DNA of 64,000 bases from Saxidomus purpurata. Its lineage: Eukaryota > Mollusca > Bivalvia > Venerida > Veneridae. Position 1 is the stretch's first letter; the number at the start of each line of letters is the position of its first letter. Both the position numbers and the translations under genes were made by a program. The DNA is taken from assembly GCA_022818135.1 (NCBI GenBank), contig JAFMSR010000019.1, positions 3,391,357 through 3,455,356 on the forward strand, read 5' to 3'. Under the pieces are notes generated by a model. It was not told the origin of the DNA. It saw nothing but the letters and a program-made list of their open reading frames with translations, and did not search any database. This document shows, one piece after another, positions 37,603-49,771 of this stretch.

Positions 37603-40061
37603 ATGCAAAAGTAGTCGAAAAAACTTTGTTGCACTGCCAAATTTCTCATGCTCAATTTTGTTTGAACGTCCGGGAAGAGAGCATATTTATATTTTTTAAG
37701 TCTGTTTATCAAACTGATTAAACATTCCCGAAGTCTTAGTATATTTACTTATCATATATCTTTCTTTGCAATACCGTTTTCTCGGAAAATTACAATAAAT
37801 AACCCACAAAGATCCGCTTGGCAAACTTGCTTGTTTATGATGTTAGGATGTGTATTTTTGTTATGAAAATTGGCAGCTTTTCATACCTAGGAGTTTTTTA
37901 GTTTGCGTTCCGGAGAAATGTTGGCTAGAATCTGGGATCTTATGTAAGCTATCTTTACATTGTTTCCTATAGCAAATTCACATATCACGCCGCTATTTTC
38001 AGTTGTTCTTGACCTATAAATCTAGGTGTTCGCCTATTGAAATTCCTGTTGTAATTAAAATTCTTTCATCTAATTTATAATATTGCTCTTTGTGTTATTG
38101 TATATAAACATTTTTATTGTCTAGGGGGAAATATTTCAGAGCGAAATCGTTTACATTTCAAAAAATCCTACGAGTAGGCACCTGTGAAATTCATTCACTT
38201 TGGTTGTTTTGTATCTGAGAATAGTACATAAAACTGCTATATTCATATTAAAAGACACCTGCAAATAATAGTAATTGCATTGTAAGAATAACTGCCAAAA
38301 TAATCATATGATATAGACTTGTCTGAGATATAACTGGGTTTTATGCATTCCTTCTTGATTTTTATGCCTTCAATTAAAACTGGAGTATACACTATGTATC
38401 AACACATTTTCAGAATATCGACCTTATTGTCTAAAATATCAATAGCACTAACAACACCACCTACAATGTATGTAATTTTCCATATTACAAAAGTGACTTT
38501 TAAAATCACCTACATTGTTAGAAAGGGAGGCACATAGCACCTTTATTTTCTATGAGGTTATGTAATTTTTTCAGTTTTTAATTCATTCCGACCATTCTTA
38601 ATTGTAAATCGACAGTATCACAAACTAACAGAAAAACAACAACAGAAATACATTTCGACATTTTCTGTCATCATCTTTGTACTATGTGTATATATTTAAT
38701 CTAAGTCATATTTTTGTGAGTTTATTAATGCACATAAACACCTTTTAATGACATGATTTCTGTTCCCAAAGCGATTAAACACCAAACACTTATTAACTAC
38801 GGTTCTAAATAACTCACCTAATTTATTGCCTCTAAGCTGAAATATAATGTTTCTATAATGTACGCAAACTGACATATATACGGAATTCTATTAGTGTCAT
38901 CGCGATCTTGTACCTCACTGTGATAAAAGAGAACACATATAGGATATTTCGCTCAATCAATAGCAAATTAAGCAGTACGATCTTCTGGCATTATAAATCT
39001 GAGGATTGCTCAAAAACTGTAACAATGTTAACAAAATATAACAATATAATTGTGTACTACATCAAGGGCAGACAACTGAAATTGCAACCAATTTGGCCCA
39101 TAATCAACCTTAATTGCGACATGATAGAATAAAATATTTTCCCAGAATTTGCTTGAGGTTAATAAAGAATTATGGCTGCTAGACGGTTAATCTGAATAAG
39201 ATTATCTCCTCAAAAACGCCACGCTATTTTTTTCAGACGACAGTGTACGTACTTTAGTTGCTATACGGTAAACGATGTAAGAAAAAGTGTAGGGCAGATC
39301 CAGGCGAAACTTAACATACATTCTGACAAGCGTTTAAACAGCATACTCTCAAATTGGCAGCCATAGTGTGATCATAATGAAAAGAAAATAATTTGTTTAT
39401 TGTTAACTAGTAAACTACTCAATCCTTGTGTAACTTACATATTGTTGTTCTATTGTGATAACTAAATACCTCTTTTTCTCACAACACTCATTATTTTCTG
39501 ATGCTAATGTTTCAAATATTAAACCTGGTAACAAATGCCAACACAAAATGCCGTGAGTTTATCAGTGAAATTGATGAACGTTTATTTGTTTCATCAGTAC
39601 ATTTTTTTACTTCCACGAATGTGTATTGTTTTGACAGTCTCCCAACATGCCTATGCTATTTCGACAATGTTGATAATTGCAAAATTTCACAATTGTGTGC
39701 ATTGTCACAGTGTTGAACTTACTACTTGCATAATAGTTCATTACAAATCTTTACAACTGAATACAACAAGTGAGTTGCATGCTTACGCTTCATTGTAGAA
39801 AAAAGATCGTCTGCAAATGTTTACACTGATATTTTCAGCTGCTAGGATCTGATAAGTCAGATCTATTCATAACCATAGCTCTTCTCATAATTTATTGACT
39901 ACGGGGGTAGGTAATGTTCCCGGTTTAAATAAATTTATAATATCTTAACTATAGTTTCGGATTTCAAAATGCCCTTAAGTTTTTCATCAGAAGCTTTCAT
40001 ACAATGATTTTTAAGATTATTAGATTATGTGAAATCCCTTTGTAAAATATAGTTTAAGGGA

Positions 40062-40195
40062 AAGGAATTTATAAATTATTTTTATAAATGGAAATCTATG
40101 GGAAAGGAATTTATGAATAAGTTTTATAATTGGAAAATCTATAGGAAACAAATTATTTATCAATTAATTTTTTATTGTAAATCTAAGGTAAATGT
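40062..40195 (+). repeat. Tandem ~43-bp repeat, three copies
   Basis: Each unit contains AAAGGAATTTAT or AAACAAATTATTTAT and then GGAAATCTATxGG (or TAAATCTAAGG); the third copy is the most diverged. Confidence 0.65.
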
Positions 40196-40976
40196 ATTGA
40201 TGAATTGACTAAGTTAGGAATTCGCAAAATTTAGTGAAGACGACTTTCTTACAAGTATCACCTAAAATACGTTGTTGATTTTATAATTGTGTTCTCTCTA
40301 TCCCCGAGTGCCTGCTGCTGTGAAAGTTATATTTTGAATTAGTCAATTTACAGTGAATTAACGAATATGATATGCTCCTTTATTTATATAACTACGCGTT
40401 CTTTCGCCGATATACACTTAACCGATATTAGAAACGCAAATATTCCCCCTGTTGAACATTTTTATTAGAATGACGCTATTGTTTTTATTTCTATTTAAGT
40501 CGTTTTTTCCGATGAATTATTGAAACTTTTACAAGAATTCAATTTTAGGAACAGCTTGCCAAATATGTACGTGTAATGTCATTTATCCGGTTTCAATTAG
40601 TCGGGAACTTTCAAAAACATTGATAGATTTAGTATTATACTCTACAGCTGATGAGACCCTTTTAAGTTTTATGTCTTACATCTGAATACATGTTAGTATC
40701 GAGCTTAGCAGTTTTTTTTATTGGACAAAAAAAAATTAGCATCGCAAAATTGAAAAGATAATAGTTTGTTTTATATTGCTTTGTTAGTTTAATCCTACGA
40801 TGTTCAAGAGGGACGAAATTCTCTATAGATTTGATAAGATGATTATATGATTCTGTAAATATATAGATTATAGTATTGAAGAAAGACATTTCTAATTTCT
40901 TACCTGTCCTTCAAAACGTTTAAACGATATGTATATTTTGTATTTTAATGACCAACGTATATATCTTTTGATACCA

Positions 40977-41050
40977 CAAAAACAAAAATAATATCAAACA
41001 GGGAATGCCACGTACCAAAAACGCAGCCTCCCCACAACGAGCCCCACAGC
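40977..41050 (+). repeat. Short constant-end insertion family, copy f (longest)
   Basis: CAAAAACAAAAATAATATCA, AACAGGGAATGCCACGTACC, then GCAGCCTCCCCACAACGAGC and CCCACAGC. It is as long as copy e and is followed at once by a CA microsatellite. Confidence 0.85.
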
Positions 41051-41069
41051 ACCCAGAAGTGCACACCAA

Positions 41070-41117
41070 CAACACACACACACACACACATACACACACA
41101 ACACACACACACACACA
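41070..41117 (+). repeat. CA microsatellite
   Basis: An AC/CA run with one TA and one ACA interruption. Confidence 0.9.
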
Positions 41118-41325
41118 ATCAAATCATATATTTCTGGTAAAAATAATATATAAAATCAACAAAAACCTAAGTGCACATTTTCTTTTGCAACATAGAATAT
41201 TATAATATCCATACACAAATCATATGACTGGGGTTGAACCAGGTCTTTTTGGTGTCAAAGCCTCATCGAATTAACATAATTATTATCGCAAACGGTACTC
41301 TATCTATAACTAGTCCTTTTTCCAG

Positions 41326-43406
41326 CGGAGAGATCATCAAATAATGTCGGTGTCGGGGCAAGTGTACGTAAAGTAAGTTACTGTTTGGTAAGTACATGTA
41401 CTTTATAAATATGCCCGCTCTCAGATTTTGGTAAAAAAATAAAGTTATTCAAACTGTATAAAAGTAAAATGTTTTAACACATATAGTCATATAAAACGGA
41501 TTCAGTATATATTCCCGTCATGTTTAACGGCAGATTTGAAATAATACGCTACATGTACCAAATAATAAAGCGTTGCAAAGACTTTCAAAATTTTAATATA
41601 AACATAAAGAGTAGCGGTGCTAGATTTAGGGTATGTCCCTTTAACATGTAACGAAATAGGGATAGTAAGATAATTCAAATAAGTCTTAATTAGCATGAAT
41701 AAACAGATAAGAACGCCTTCAGGAGTTATAGAAACAATACGGCTCCCTTTCTATAATGAATATAATTAGACTACTTCATAATAATCTAAGCATTTTTACA
41801 CTGAGACACGTTTAGATAGAGAAGATGATCTTGGTATCTTTTTGAGACACGTGCGTTGTATTATCCTTGCTGCGAACTTATCAAGATTTACCTGTTTTAC
41901 AATTTGGTTAGCATAGATCAGTTTAAGAAGCCTTAGATGACATGGGTACATGCAGAAAAGTCTCTGGTAGTAGTGACATATTGGAAATTAACAAATTACG
42001 CTGTTTAAAATTCCAATTACTTGAAATTAGTAACATTGTAGAGCAGCATGAAACATGAGCGCGCGAAATTTCGCCAGTAACAATATATGCCTCGACATTA
42101 TCTTATCTAATTTGATGAAATATTTTACTGTTAAACAGTAATGAAATCTAGGTGCAGCCATCACATCATTGTCATGCATTACAAAACAAATTGCAAATCA
42201 TGTCAACCTTCAAGGTAATTATTCAGTAGTATGACACTGTTTAACAGTGCAACTCAGACAACTTGCGAACAAATCATATAGAGGGATGTAGTTATAATGA
42301 TATGCAACTGTTATTTGCATGGTGCAGGTTTTACCCTTATTTGTTTCTCAATATTTACGTTTTCCTCTTCACCTCACCAATGCACAGTTGTTGAAGTTAT
42401 CATATAAAGCAGCTCATATTAAGTATGTCTTAATAGTTTGAGATATAAAAGTTTGTCTGTTGCAATTGAGGTAACAGCTACTTGTTAGTTAAATTAAGTT
42501 ATGGGTGTTTTCCTAGTTATTCAGTAAAATTATTTGTTTGCATTTTTCTCTCTTATTAAGCATCTTACAACTTACATCTCGACTTGAAAGGAAGACATAT
42601 CTAAGCCTTGTTTAGTCGGTACTGCGGATAATTGATCAGTTATATTCTAAAACTATTTCTGTCGCGAATTATTACATGATCTACCTTTAGTTAATTATTT
42701 ACAATATCTTGATATATTTTATTTACCGTTTGATAATCCGCATGCTTAATCTTTATCTGTATTTAAAAGATGTTTTTATATATTATACATGCAAATATGA
42801 TTGCTTTACATTTAAATATCATAATTCGAGCTCGAAAGTTCACTTTCATTTGGAATGATAAAAGCACACTTTAATTTCCAAAACGTAAACCTTTCATACG
42901 GAAGAAAGTGTCTTATGGATTATTTTATGCTTTATCAGTACATTTATATAAGTACAAGTTTATACCTAAATTAAGGCAATAGAAAAACATATTATAGAAA
43001 TCTACTTTTACAACTTTTCATCTGTTTTTGCGACTGTTTATCGTAATAATAATGTTTCTAACCATTATGTAACTATTAGTCCAATCAAAACACTAAGCTT
43101 CGGTCAAATAGTGCAATCATGTAACTAGTTACCTGTTCTGGTATATTAACACTTACTCTACGAATCAGGTGTTTGAAGATATTGATATTCTTATGTCTGT
43201 TACAGTACGGAAAAAACACGGTATGATATACTAACATTACATATGTGCTATATTGAGAATGTTGTCATTTCCAGGGGTTGCCTGTGACTGGTACAGTGAC
43301 AGCTGTACATCCAGATGGTACGGTCAACGTGAAGTGGAAATACAATTGAAGTACAATCAGATCTTACACAGTAGGAATAGGAATCGGAGAAGTGGCACTC
43401 ATCTAG
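41326..43406 (+). pseudogene. Second copy of the last two exons of the B-box/MIB-like gene, with a nonsense codon
   Basis: Exon A copy 41326-41387 (acceptor TTTTTCCAG, donor GTAAGT, 62 nt) reads NVGVGASVRKVSYCL at its end. Exon B copy 43275-43406 (acceptor CATTTCCAG, 132 nt) reads TGTVTAVHPDGTVNVKWKYN, then TGA at 43347-43349, then STIRSYTVGIGIGEVALI and TAG. The stop falls where relatives of the MIB/HERC2 module have Gly in a WxNGSxNSYxVG-like motif, so a single GGA to TGA change is likely. Phases and the intron length (1.89 kb) match the intact copy at 61498-63582. No B-box exon is found upstream on this strand. Confidence 0.75.
41411..41645 (+). repeat. Copy of the 12956-13660 unit plus a MITE right end
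   Basis: Shares GCTCTCAGATTTTGGTAAAA, AAAGCGTTGCAAAGACTTTC and GTAGCGGTGC with the 13-kb tandem units, then ends in TTAGGGTATGTCCCTTTAAC, the right terminus of the AAAGGG family. This links the two repeat types into one longer element. Confidence 0.65.
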
Positions 43407-43649
43407 ACATATTTGTGTACACTTTTGTAATATAAAGACTGTTGCTACACTGAGTTTTTTATGTACTTAATATTGACACGTTAAATGTTCTATGGTCAAA
43501 CAATAAACTGACTTTTGTTTAAATAGTGATGCGGCAGTATGAATGAAATAACAATTAGTAACGCGTTTATTTTAGACATCAGAGTTTAATGTAAGAAAAG
43601 AACTTGAAATCAAAGAATGCAAAAAAAGTTATTTCAATATATTTCAGCT

Positions 43650-45029
43650 TAGTCCACAGCATTTGTCACGAAGTTCCGGTAAAATAAAAGTAGTGCACTA
43701 AATAATGACCCTCGTTTACTTGCGTTTACGTTAAAACTTGTTGTATGGTAGTGTTTGTGAACCTTTTTGATTCCACATTGAATATCATAACCATTATATA
43801 CAGAGATGTATATAATATACACTTGAATGTGTGCTTTTTAAAACAAATTAAAAACAATAATTCATTGTATTTGTTAGTTATTTGTCAAGTAAACTGACCA
43901 GTCCTTTATTGAATATGATAGATGACAGTGATGTTTGCAGTTATATGTGCTTTCAGTTTACAGGAAGAATAATTGTTTAAAGCAATAACACGCAGTACAT
44001 TCACAATTATTCCCCTTAAAAGCGAATCTACAGTTTATATGCGTTATATGATATAACACATAATCATAAAACTATCACGAAAACTTATGACAAGAACACG
44101 TGACACAACTTTCTATTTCGTAGGATGGAACAAATTTACAGACACTACACAACCGCATATTTACTTGCACTTGTCACTTCCGCTCCCCTTTATTGATCGA
44201 AAAAACACAACTCCCTATTTTTGCTGACACAAATTTTTTTATCTCACTTATCTCATACCGAGTTTTTATATGTATCTTTTTGAAAAAATAAATATCAAAG
44301 GCAGATGATAAAATAATGTTGTCTCATTTGTATCATTTTGTATTACATCATTTGAAATAATTGTATACATGTATATAAGTAGCCTATTAGCACATAGCAT
44401 AACAGGTGCTCTGAATTTAGTGCTTTGGTTTCTTAAATGCAAATGACATTTTAAAATATATAAATAAAGCTGCGAATTTTAAACGGTTGCGAGCAATATT
44501 CGAGTTAAAGTTTCGAACAAATGAGTCAAGGATTGTTCTTTGAGAGGCTTCCAATAAGACATACAATGTCCTACAAGACATGATGAAAAAATTGGCAGAC
44601 ATGAAGGAAAAAAATATCGTTTACGTTTATCTTACAAGATTAACTAAATGTTTTTCTTAGCTGTACTTAAATTTTACAGATTTAGATTGAATTTCAGGCA
44701 AGCGCAAATAGGTGAAAGTAAAATTATTCCAAACACAAAATCAAATTTAATCGTTAATTATTGAGATAGTATGCATCGCTCTTAAATATTCTTGAATAGC
44801 ATGCACTAATACATGCACTCAGAAATGATAATTCATAGTAGCAATTGCATTTTTCGAAGCCTTAAAAAGATTTTTTTCATATTTTGCCTCTTAAATGACT
44901 GCGAATAGAACTCGAAAATGGCGACGGAAGTGATCCGGGGACTTTAAATCTTAGCCAGGTAAACAACGCACTCGTTAAGGCATCCACTCTGACAGGGAAG
45001 ATAATTCAAAATCAACCGGAATTGATTGT
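43650..45029. other. Duplication tail, no gene seen
   Basis: 43900-44050 is a diverged copy of the 3821-4366 unit. The rest is AT-rich with nothing recognisable. Confidence 0.4.
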
Positions 45030-46330
45030 ATTGGGCCACGTATATTGAAATCTTGTGGGGATTACATAACTGTTGCTATTTCGTCAATGATAAATATCAG
45101 TATAAAAACGGGCACTTTTCCTGAACAATTATAGACCAATTTCTATTTTACCTACAATTTCAAAAATCTTCGAAAAGCACATTGCCATTCAGTTACATGA
45201 CTTCATCGATAAAACAAACATCATCCATGAATGTCAGTTAGGTTTTAGAAAGCACCATTCTTGCCAAACAGCTCTTATTCGTCTGGTACACAGTTGGTTA
45301 AAAGAGCTTGACGATAGAAATGTGTTGGTGACGATTTTCTTGGATCTAAAGAAGGCTTTTGATTTAGTAGACCATAAAATTTTAATCCATAAACTTGAAC
45401 TTTATAATTTCTCAAAATCATCTGTATCGTTGTTCAAATCATATCTAGAGAATAGAACACGATTGTTAAATATGGAAATATTGTTTCCACGAGCAAAACA
45501 ATTGTATCAGGTGTACCACAAGGTTCTATGCTAGGTCCGCTACTTTTTTGTCTACGTTAATGATATTCCCCTTTGCACAAATATGGCAAATATAGAGATG
45601 ATTGCTGATGATACGACAATGTATGCATCAAACAAAAATGTCTCAAGTGTTGAAACAATACTGCAAAGTAATATTGATAATATAAATGTATGGTGTAAGA
45701 ATAATCATATGGCAAAAAGCCAGGCAAATCAAATAAACCATAAAATTGATCATGTTGATGTAAAACAAGTCAAAACTCAAAAATTGCTCGGTGTTTACAT
45801 TGACGAAAACTTAAAATGGACTGAACAAATGAAACACGTTTGCAGAAAGCTTCAAAATAAATTGCTTTATTAAAACGCATGTCGTTCTTTCTCACCGCAG
45901 AAATGAAACAAATGTTTTACAATGCATATATACTGTCTACCTTTGATTATGGATGCATATTTGGAATAAATTTAGTCAAAAAGAATTTAACAAATTAAAT
46001 AAATTACAGAAAAGGGCTGCCAAAATCATTCTTAATAAACCGATTCGAACTCCTACAATACAATTACTGCATGAATTAAACTGGGTATCTTTTTCAAATA
46101 TATGTACATATCATATTGCATTAATGGTTTACAAATCAACCCAAGGACTCACTCAAACATATATAAAAAAACTTAATCACATTTTCAAACAACAAACATT
46201 ATAGTTTGAGATCATCGACAAAAAAAGATTTAGTACATCCTAGGCCAAAAACAAACTTTCTGAAACAGACATTCATGTTAACGGCCATTGAAGTAGGTGT
46301 GATGGCTGGGAAAGCCTTGTATCAAGTTTA
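45030..46330 (+). pseudogene. Non-LTR retrotransposon remnant, reverse transcriptase region
   Basis: It begins within the reverse transcriptase (IGPRILKSCGDYI, NYRPISILPTISKIFEKH) and continues with LGFRKHHSCQTALIRL, FLDLKKAFDLVDHKIL, and IADDTTMYAS in place of the usual YADD. The C-terminal zone follows (KLLGVYIDENLKWTEQMKHV, LQKRAAKIIL). Frameshifts occur near 45480-45560 (the region of the GVPQGS motif), 45870 and 45950. This is a different LINE family from the one at 19791. Upstream endonuclease and ORF1 are absent. Confidence 0.85.
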
Positions 46331-46451
46331 AATAGAATACATCAAGTAGTAATTTGGATATGGACTTTAATGTAGTTGCATGCAAAACTTTAACCAGAAT
46401 TAGGGACCATACTTTGCAGTATCTGCAAGATAAAGTGAACCGAACATGTTA

Positions 46452-46537
46452 ATGAGTTGTGGATAATGAAATCCCACCAGAGGGCTAGCTGAGATACGTC
46501 CCAAACCGATGATGGGATTTCCTTATCCACAACTCAT
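46452..46537. repeat. Hairpin, 25-bp arms with one mismatch
   Basis: ATGAGTTGTGGATAATGAAA plus TCCCA at 46452-46476 pairs with 46513-46537. The 36-bp spacer itself contains AGCTGAGATACGTCCCAAAC. Possibly a small MITE. Confidence 0.8.
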
Positions 46538-46590
46538 GGTATATTTTTTTTAATCTTTTTTTAATAGTCCTTGCCTTGACCGTATAAGCA

Positions 46591-48110
46591 ACAAGAGCTG
46601 TCACATGACAGCACGCTCGACTATTCGAAAGGTTGTTGGTAAAATGGGTTTTTTGTCAAAGAACAGGAGTATTGTGTAATTGTCTGTAAGAATTAAGGTC
46701 AAAGATATGAAACTTGTTCATAGACCTTTGTAAATGTACATTACATTCAAAGCCTTACTCTGGATTCTGTAAGCCAAGTGGAGGGAGGAGGGGATAATTT
46801 CAAAGAAATACATAACCTTGTAAATTTGAACATGAATAACTTTGTAACTTTTCAAAATTGAAATGTATAGAATTAAAAAAGCATGACCGCTGCATGCTGC
46901 ATAATTATTCTATGATATTTCAAAAGAAAGCAATTTCGAGTATTTCCATGTTAGCCTGGTAAAAACTGTGACAAAATTCTAAGTTAAAAGGGGCATAAAT
47001 GTCAAAAATCAAAAACATTGGTGAAGATGTTGACAGTAAACATACATTTTAAGTCCATAAAAAAAATCAAAGTTAAAAAGGGGCATAAATCTGTCAAAAC
47101 AGAGTTATGGGGATTGTTTCCTCAGATGTAGATGTTGATGGTAGACACATACTTTGAGTTTCAAGTCAATACCTTTGATAGTATTCAAAACATTTGACTT
47201 TATAAAATCTTTTACCAAATATTCTAAGTTAAAAAGGGGCATAAATCTGTCAAAAATCAAAACAGAGTTATGGGGATTGTTTCCTCAGGTGTAGATGTTG
47301 ATTGTAGACACATACTTTGAGTTTCAAGTCAATACCTTTGATAGTATTCAAGATATTTGAATTTATAAAAATCTTTAACAAAAAAATCTACGTTAAAAAG
47401 GGGCATAAATCTGTCAAAAATCAAAACGGAGTTATGAGGATTGTTTCCTCAGGTGTAGATGCTGATGGTAAAGATATTTTGAGTTTCAAGTCAATACCTT
47501 TGATAATTTGCAAGATATTTGAATTTATAAAAAACTTTAACCAAAAATTCTAAGTTAAAAAGGGGCATAAATCTGTCAAAAATCAAAACAGAGTTATGGG
47601 GATTGTAGATGTTGATGGTAAACATACAGTTTGAGTTTCAAGTCAATACCTTTGATAGTATTCAGGATATTTGACTTTATTAAAAACTTTAACAAAAAAT
47701 TCTAAGTTAAAAAGGGGCATAAATCTGTCAAAAATCAAAACAGAGTTATGATGATTGTTTCCTCAGGTGTAGATGTTGATGGTAAAGATATATTTTGAGT
47801 TTCAAGCCAATACCTTTAATAATATGCAAGATATTCGAATTTATAAAAAACTTTAACCAAAAATTCTAAGTTAAAAAGGGGCATAAATCTGTCAAAAATC
47901 AAAACAGAGTTATGGGGATTGTTTCCTCAGGTGTAGATGTTGATGGTAAAGATGTATTTTGAGTTTCAAGTCAATACCTTTGATAGTATTCAAGATATTT
48001 GACTTTATTAAAAACTTTAACCAACGCCGACGCCGACACCGACGCCGACGCCGACGCCGATGCCGGGGCGAGTGCAATAGTCTCCTAATTCTTCGAATAG
48101 TCGAGCTAAA
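46591..48110 (+). mobile_element. Satellite-bearing Helitron/pearl-like element 3
   Basis: Bounded by a perfect 15-bp inverted repeat GCTCGACTATTCGAA (46615-46629 and 48092-48106); a small hairpin CTGTCACATGACAG lies just inside the outer left edge. The interior has about seven ~160-bp tandem units marked by GTTAAAAAGGGGCATAAATC (46980-48025), then a CGACGC simple repeat. The apparent plus-strand frame at 47317-47553 is only the translation of the tandem units. Confidence 0.75.
48022..48064 (+). repeat. CGACGC-type simple repeat
   Basis: About seven hexamers of GCCGAC with single changes, at the end of the satellite-bearing element. Confidence 0.9.
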
Positions 48111-48458
48111 AACTCGGTATATCATATAACGCAAGTGTAAAAACTGGATGGGGATGAAAAAATGAAATCAACCTTTACTCGAATTTTACTTCAAAACTGC
48201 TATAGATGGATAGAAAATGATCTAACTAAGAAAATGAATAGTAACAACACTATGTTTATTTCTGCTAATGAGAGTAAGCGGTGAAGGATAAGGTTATCTA
48301 TCATCGGTAAATGGGCGGAAATATGTATCTCATAAGTGAGAAAGAGTTAAGTTATGTATTAAATAGTTGTGATGGTTTGGAAGCCTTGTTTAAAATTTGA
48401 ATGTAATACATTCAGTAGATCTAGTTATTAAGATACGGATTTCGGTAGCGCTTTACAA

Positions 48459-48639
48459 TTTGATGACATGGCCGCTATTTATATATATCTGCTTACTCGG
48501 TATTTTCCGGCTAAGTAATTCCGGAGAATGCCGGGAAGTATAATCATCGTAATGAAAAATGTACCGGCATTCTCCGGAATTACTTAGCCGGAAAATACCG
48601 AGTAAGCAGATATATATAAATAGCGGCCATGTCATCAAA
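48459..48639. repeat. Perfect 76-bp inverted repeat, 29-nt loop
   Basis: The left arm 48459-48534 begins TTTGATGACATGGCCGCTAT. The right arm 48564-48639 is its exact reverse complement, with no mismatch in 76 bp. The spacer is 48535-48563. Outside the arms the pairing stops within two bases. Confidence 0.95.
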
Positions 48640-48829
48640 CTGTATACACCGTGTATATAGTAGAATGGACCGAACATAATAAAAAAGAAAATGTCGTTTC
48701 AGCCATGTTTATTGCCAAATTTTTATGATCAAATAAATAATAATTCACCACGTAGAGAATTAATCGCTAGCACTTCATATATTTAAACATCTATCACATC
48801 TATTGAACAACATACAACGTATAAAGGGA

Positions 48830-49130
48830 AAACTACTGCGTATAATCAAAATACCACCACATGTATCGAAACATTGACTGCATATAATGTCATTTGTACT
48901 GCATATAATGTCAGTTGTACTGCACATAATGTTGTATGTACATGTATTGCATATGACGTTGTTTGCACACCATATAATGGTTATTCTACTGTATCTACAC
49001 ATTTTTGCACTGCATATGATTAAATAACCACCATATATAACGGAAAAGGCACTGCATATCATGAAAAATGTACCATGTCAAATTAAATATGTACCTCATA
49101 TACATGCAAATGTACTGCGTATAATACAAT
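48830..49130 (+). repeat. Degenerate tandem repeat around ACTGCATATAATG
   Basis: At least eight imperfect units of about 22-27 bp carry TxCTGCATATAATGT or close variants. The Cys/Ile-rich minus-strand frame here is the translation of the repeat. Confidence 0.6.
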
Positions 49131-49139
49131 ACAACATGA

Positions 49140-49771
49140 TAAGACAGTAAAGGCGTTCCATACATTACGTTCAATGAATTCGATAGTCGGCTCACGTCCT
49201 CTTGAATTGTGTTCACGACAATCGAATCTTTTAGTTGCCGTTCCTTAACATCACAAATATCAGACTGTAAGCGTAGCAAAATTGCAGTTACGTCAGCTGT
49301 GACGTTATACCAATGTCATTCGATGGATCCTCGTAATCTACTACACTGTCGTTGATCGTAATTGGTGCCGAAGAGAACACATCGCTTATCTCCCTTGAGC
49401 GTGTTCCATTATTGAACATGTACAGCACGTAGCAATCTTGTGCACACTTTACTACCTTGGATGCATGGACTGAGTTTCTCCGATTCAACAATGTACTTGT
49501 CGGACAATCTTGGTACTCTAGTGCTCTTTCAGAGAGGCGTATACGATAGTCATTAACGCGCCCATAATCGTTCCTACACAATTATAATATTTCAGTAACG
49601 TAACGCTCTCTTGGGAGACCAGGAAGTGCCACGTCCCAAATCCTGGTAAAATTGATGTTGCCTCGGAGGCTGAGACAATTCATCGTAATCCCCGTAAAAA
49701 TCGTAATCGTGATCGTCTTCTTGTTCTCTTTTGATTTTCAATAGTTTCTCGTTAATCAAATTCTTCAGCAT
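49140..49771 (-). pseudogene. Unrecognised minus-strand coding region, frameshifted
   Basis: Three overlapping open pieces follow each other on the minus strand. 49771-49592 (59 codons) starts MLKNLINEKLLKIKREQEDD and contains a DYDFYGDYDE acidic-aromatic stretch. 49581-49288 (97 codons) contains NDYRIRLSERALEYQDC and NDSVVDYEDPSNDIG. From 49279 a third frame reads LLRLQSDICDVKERQLKDS and VVNTIQEDVSRLSNSLN. Composition is protein-like and clearly unlike the AT-rich surroundings, and the pieces join with small frameshifts. I recognise no domain. A retroelement gag-like protein or a decayed host gene are both possible. The 10-residue repeat region at 49763-51530 runs straight into its start. 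Confidence 0.45.

Larger units (their letters stand above)
36051..40976. other. Upstream of the fibrinogen-related gene; no gene seen
   Basis: AT-rich and free of recognisable domains on either strand. The promoter of the minus-strand gene should lie near its left edge, but I cannot point to a convincing core element. Contains the AT microsatellite at 37561 and the repeat at 40062. Confidence 0.35.

Noticed and set aside
40920..41114. Val/Cys-rich minus-strand frame and Thr/His-rich plus-strand frame
   Set aside because: Both are translations of the CA microsatellite plus the short insertion copy f.
47317..47553. 78-codon frame with internal repeat
   Set aside because: It is read through the ~160-bp tandem units of the satellite-bearing element.
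48453..48677. 74-codon minus-strand open frame
   Set aside because: It is the translation of the 76-bp inverted repeat and its loop.
48775..49062. Cys/Ile-rich minus-strand open frame
   Set aside because: It reflects the tandem repeat around ACTGCATATAATG, not a Cys-rich protein.
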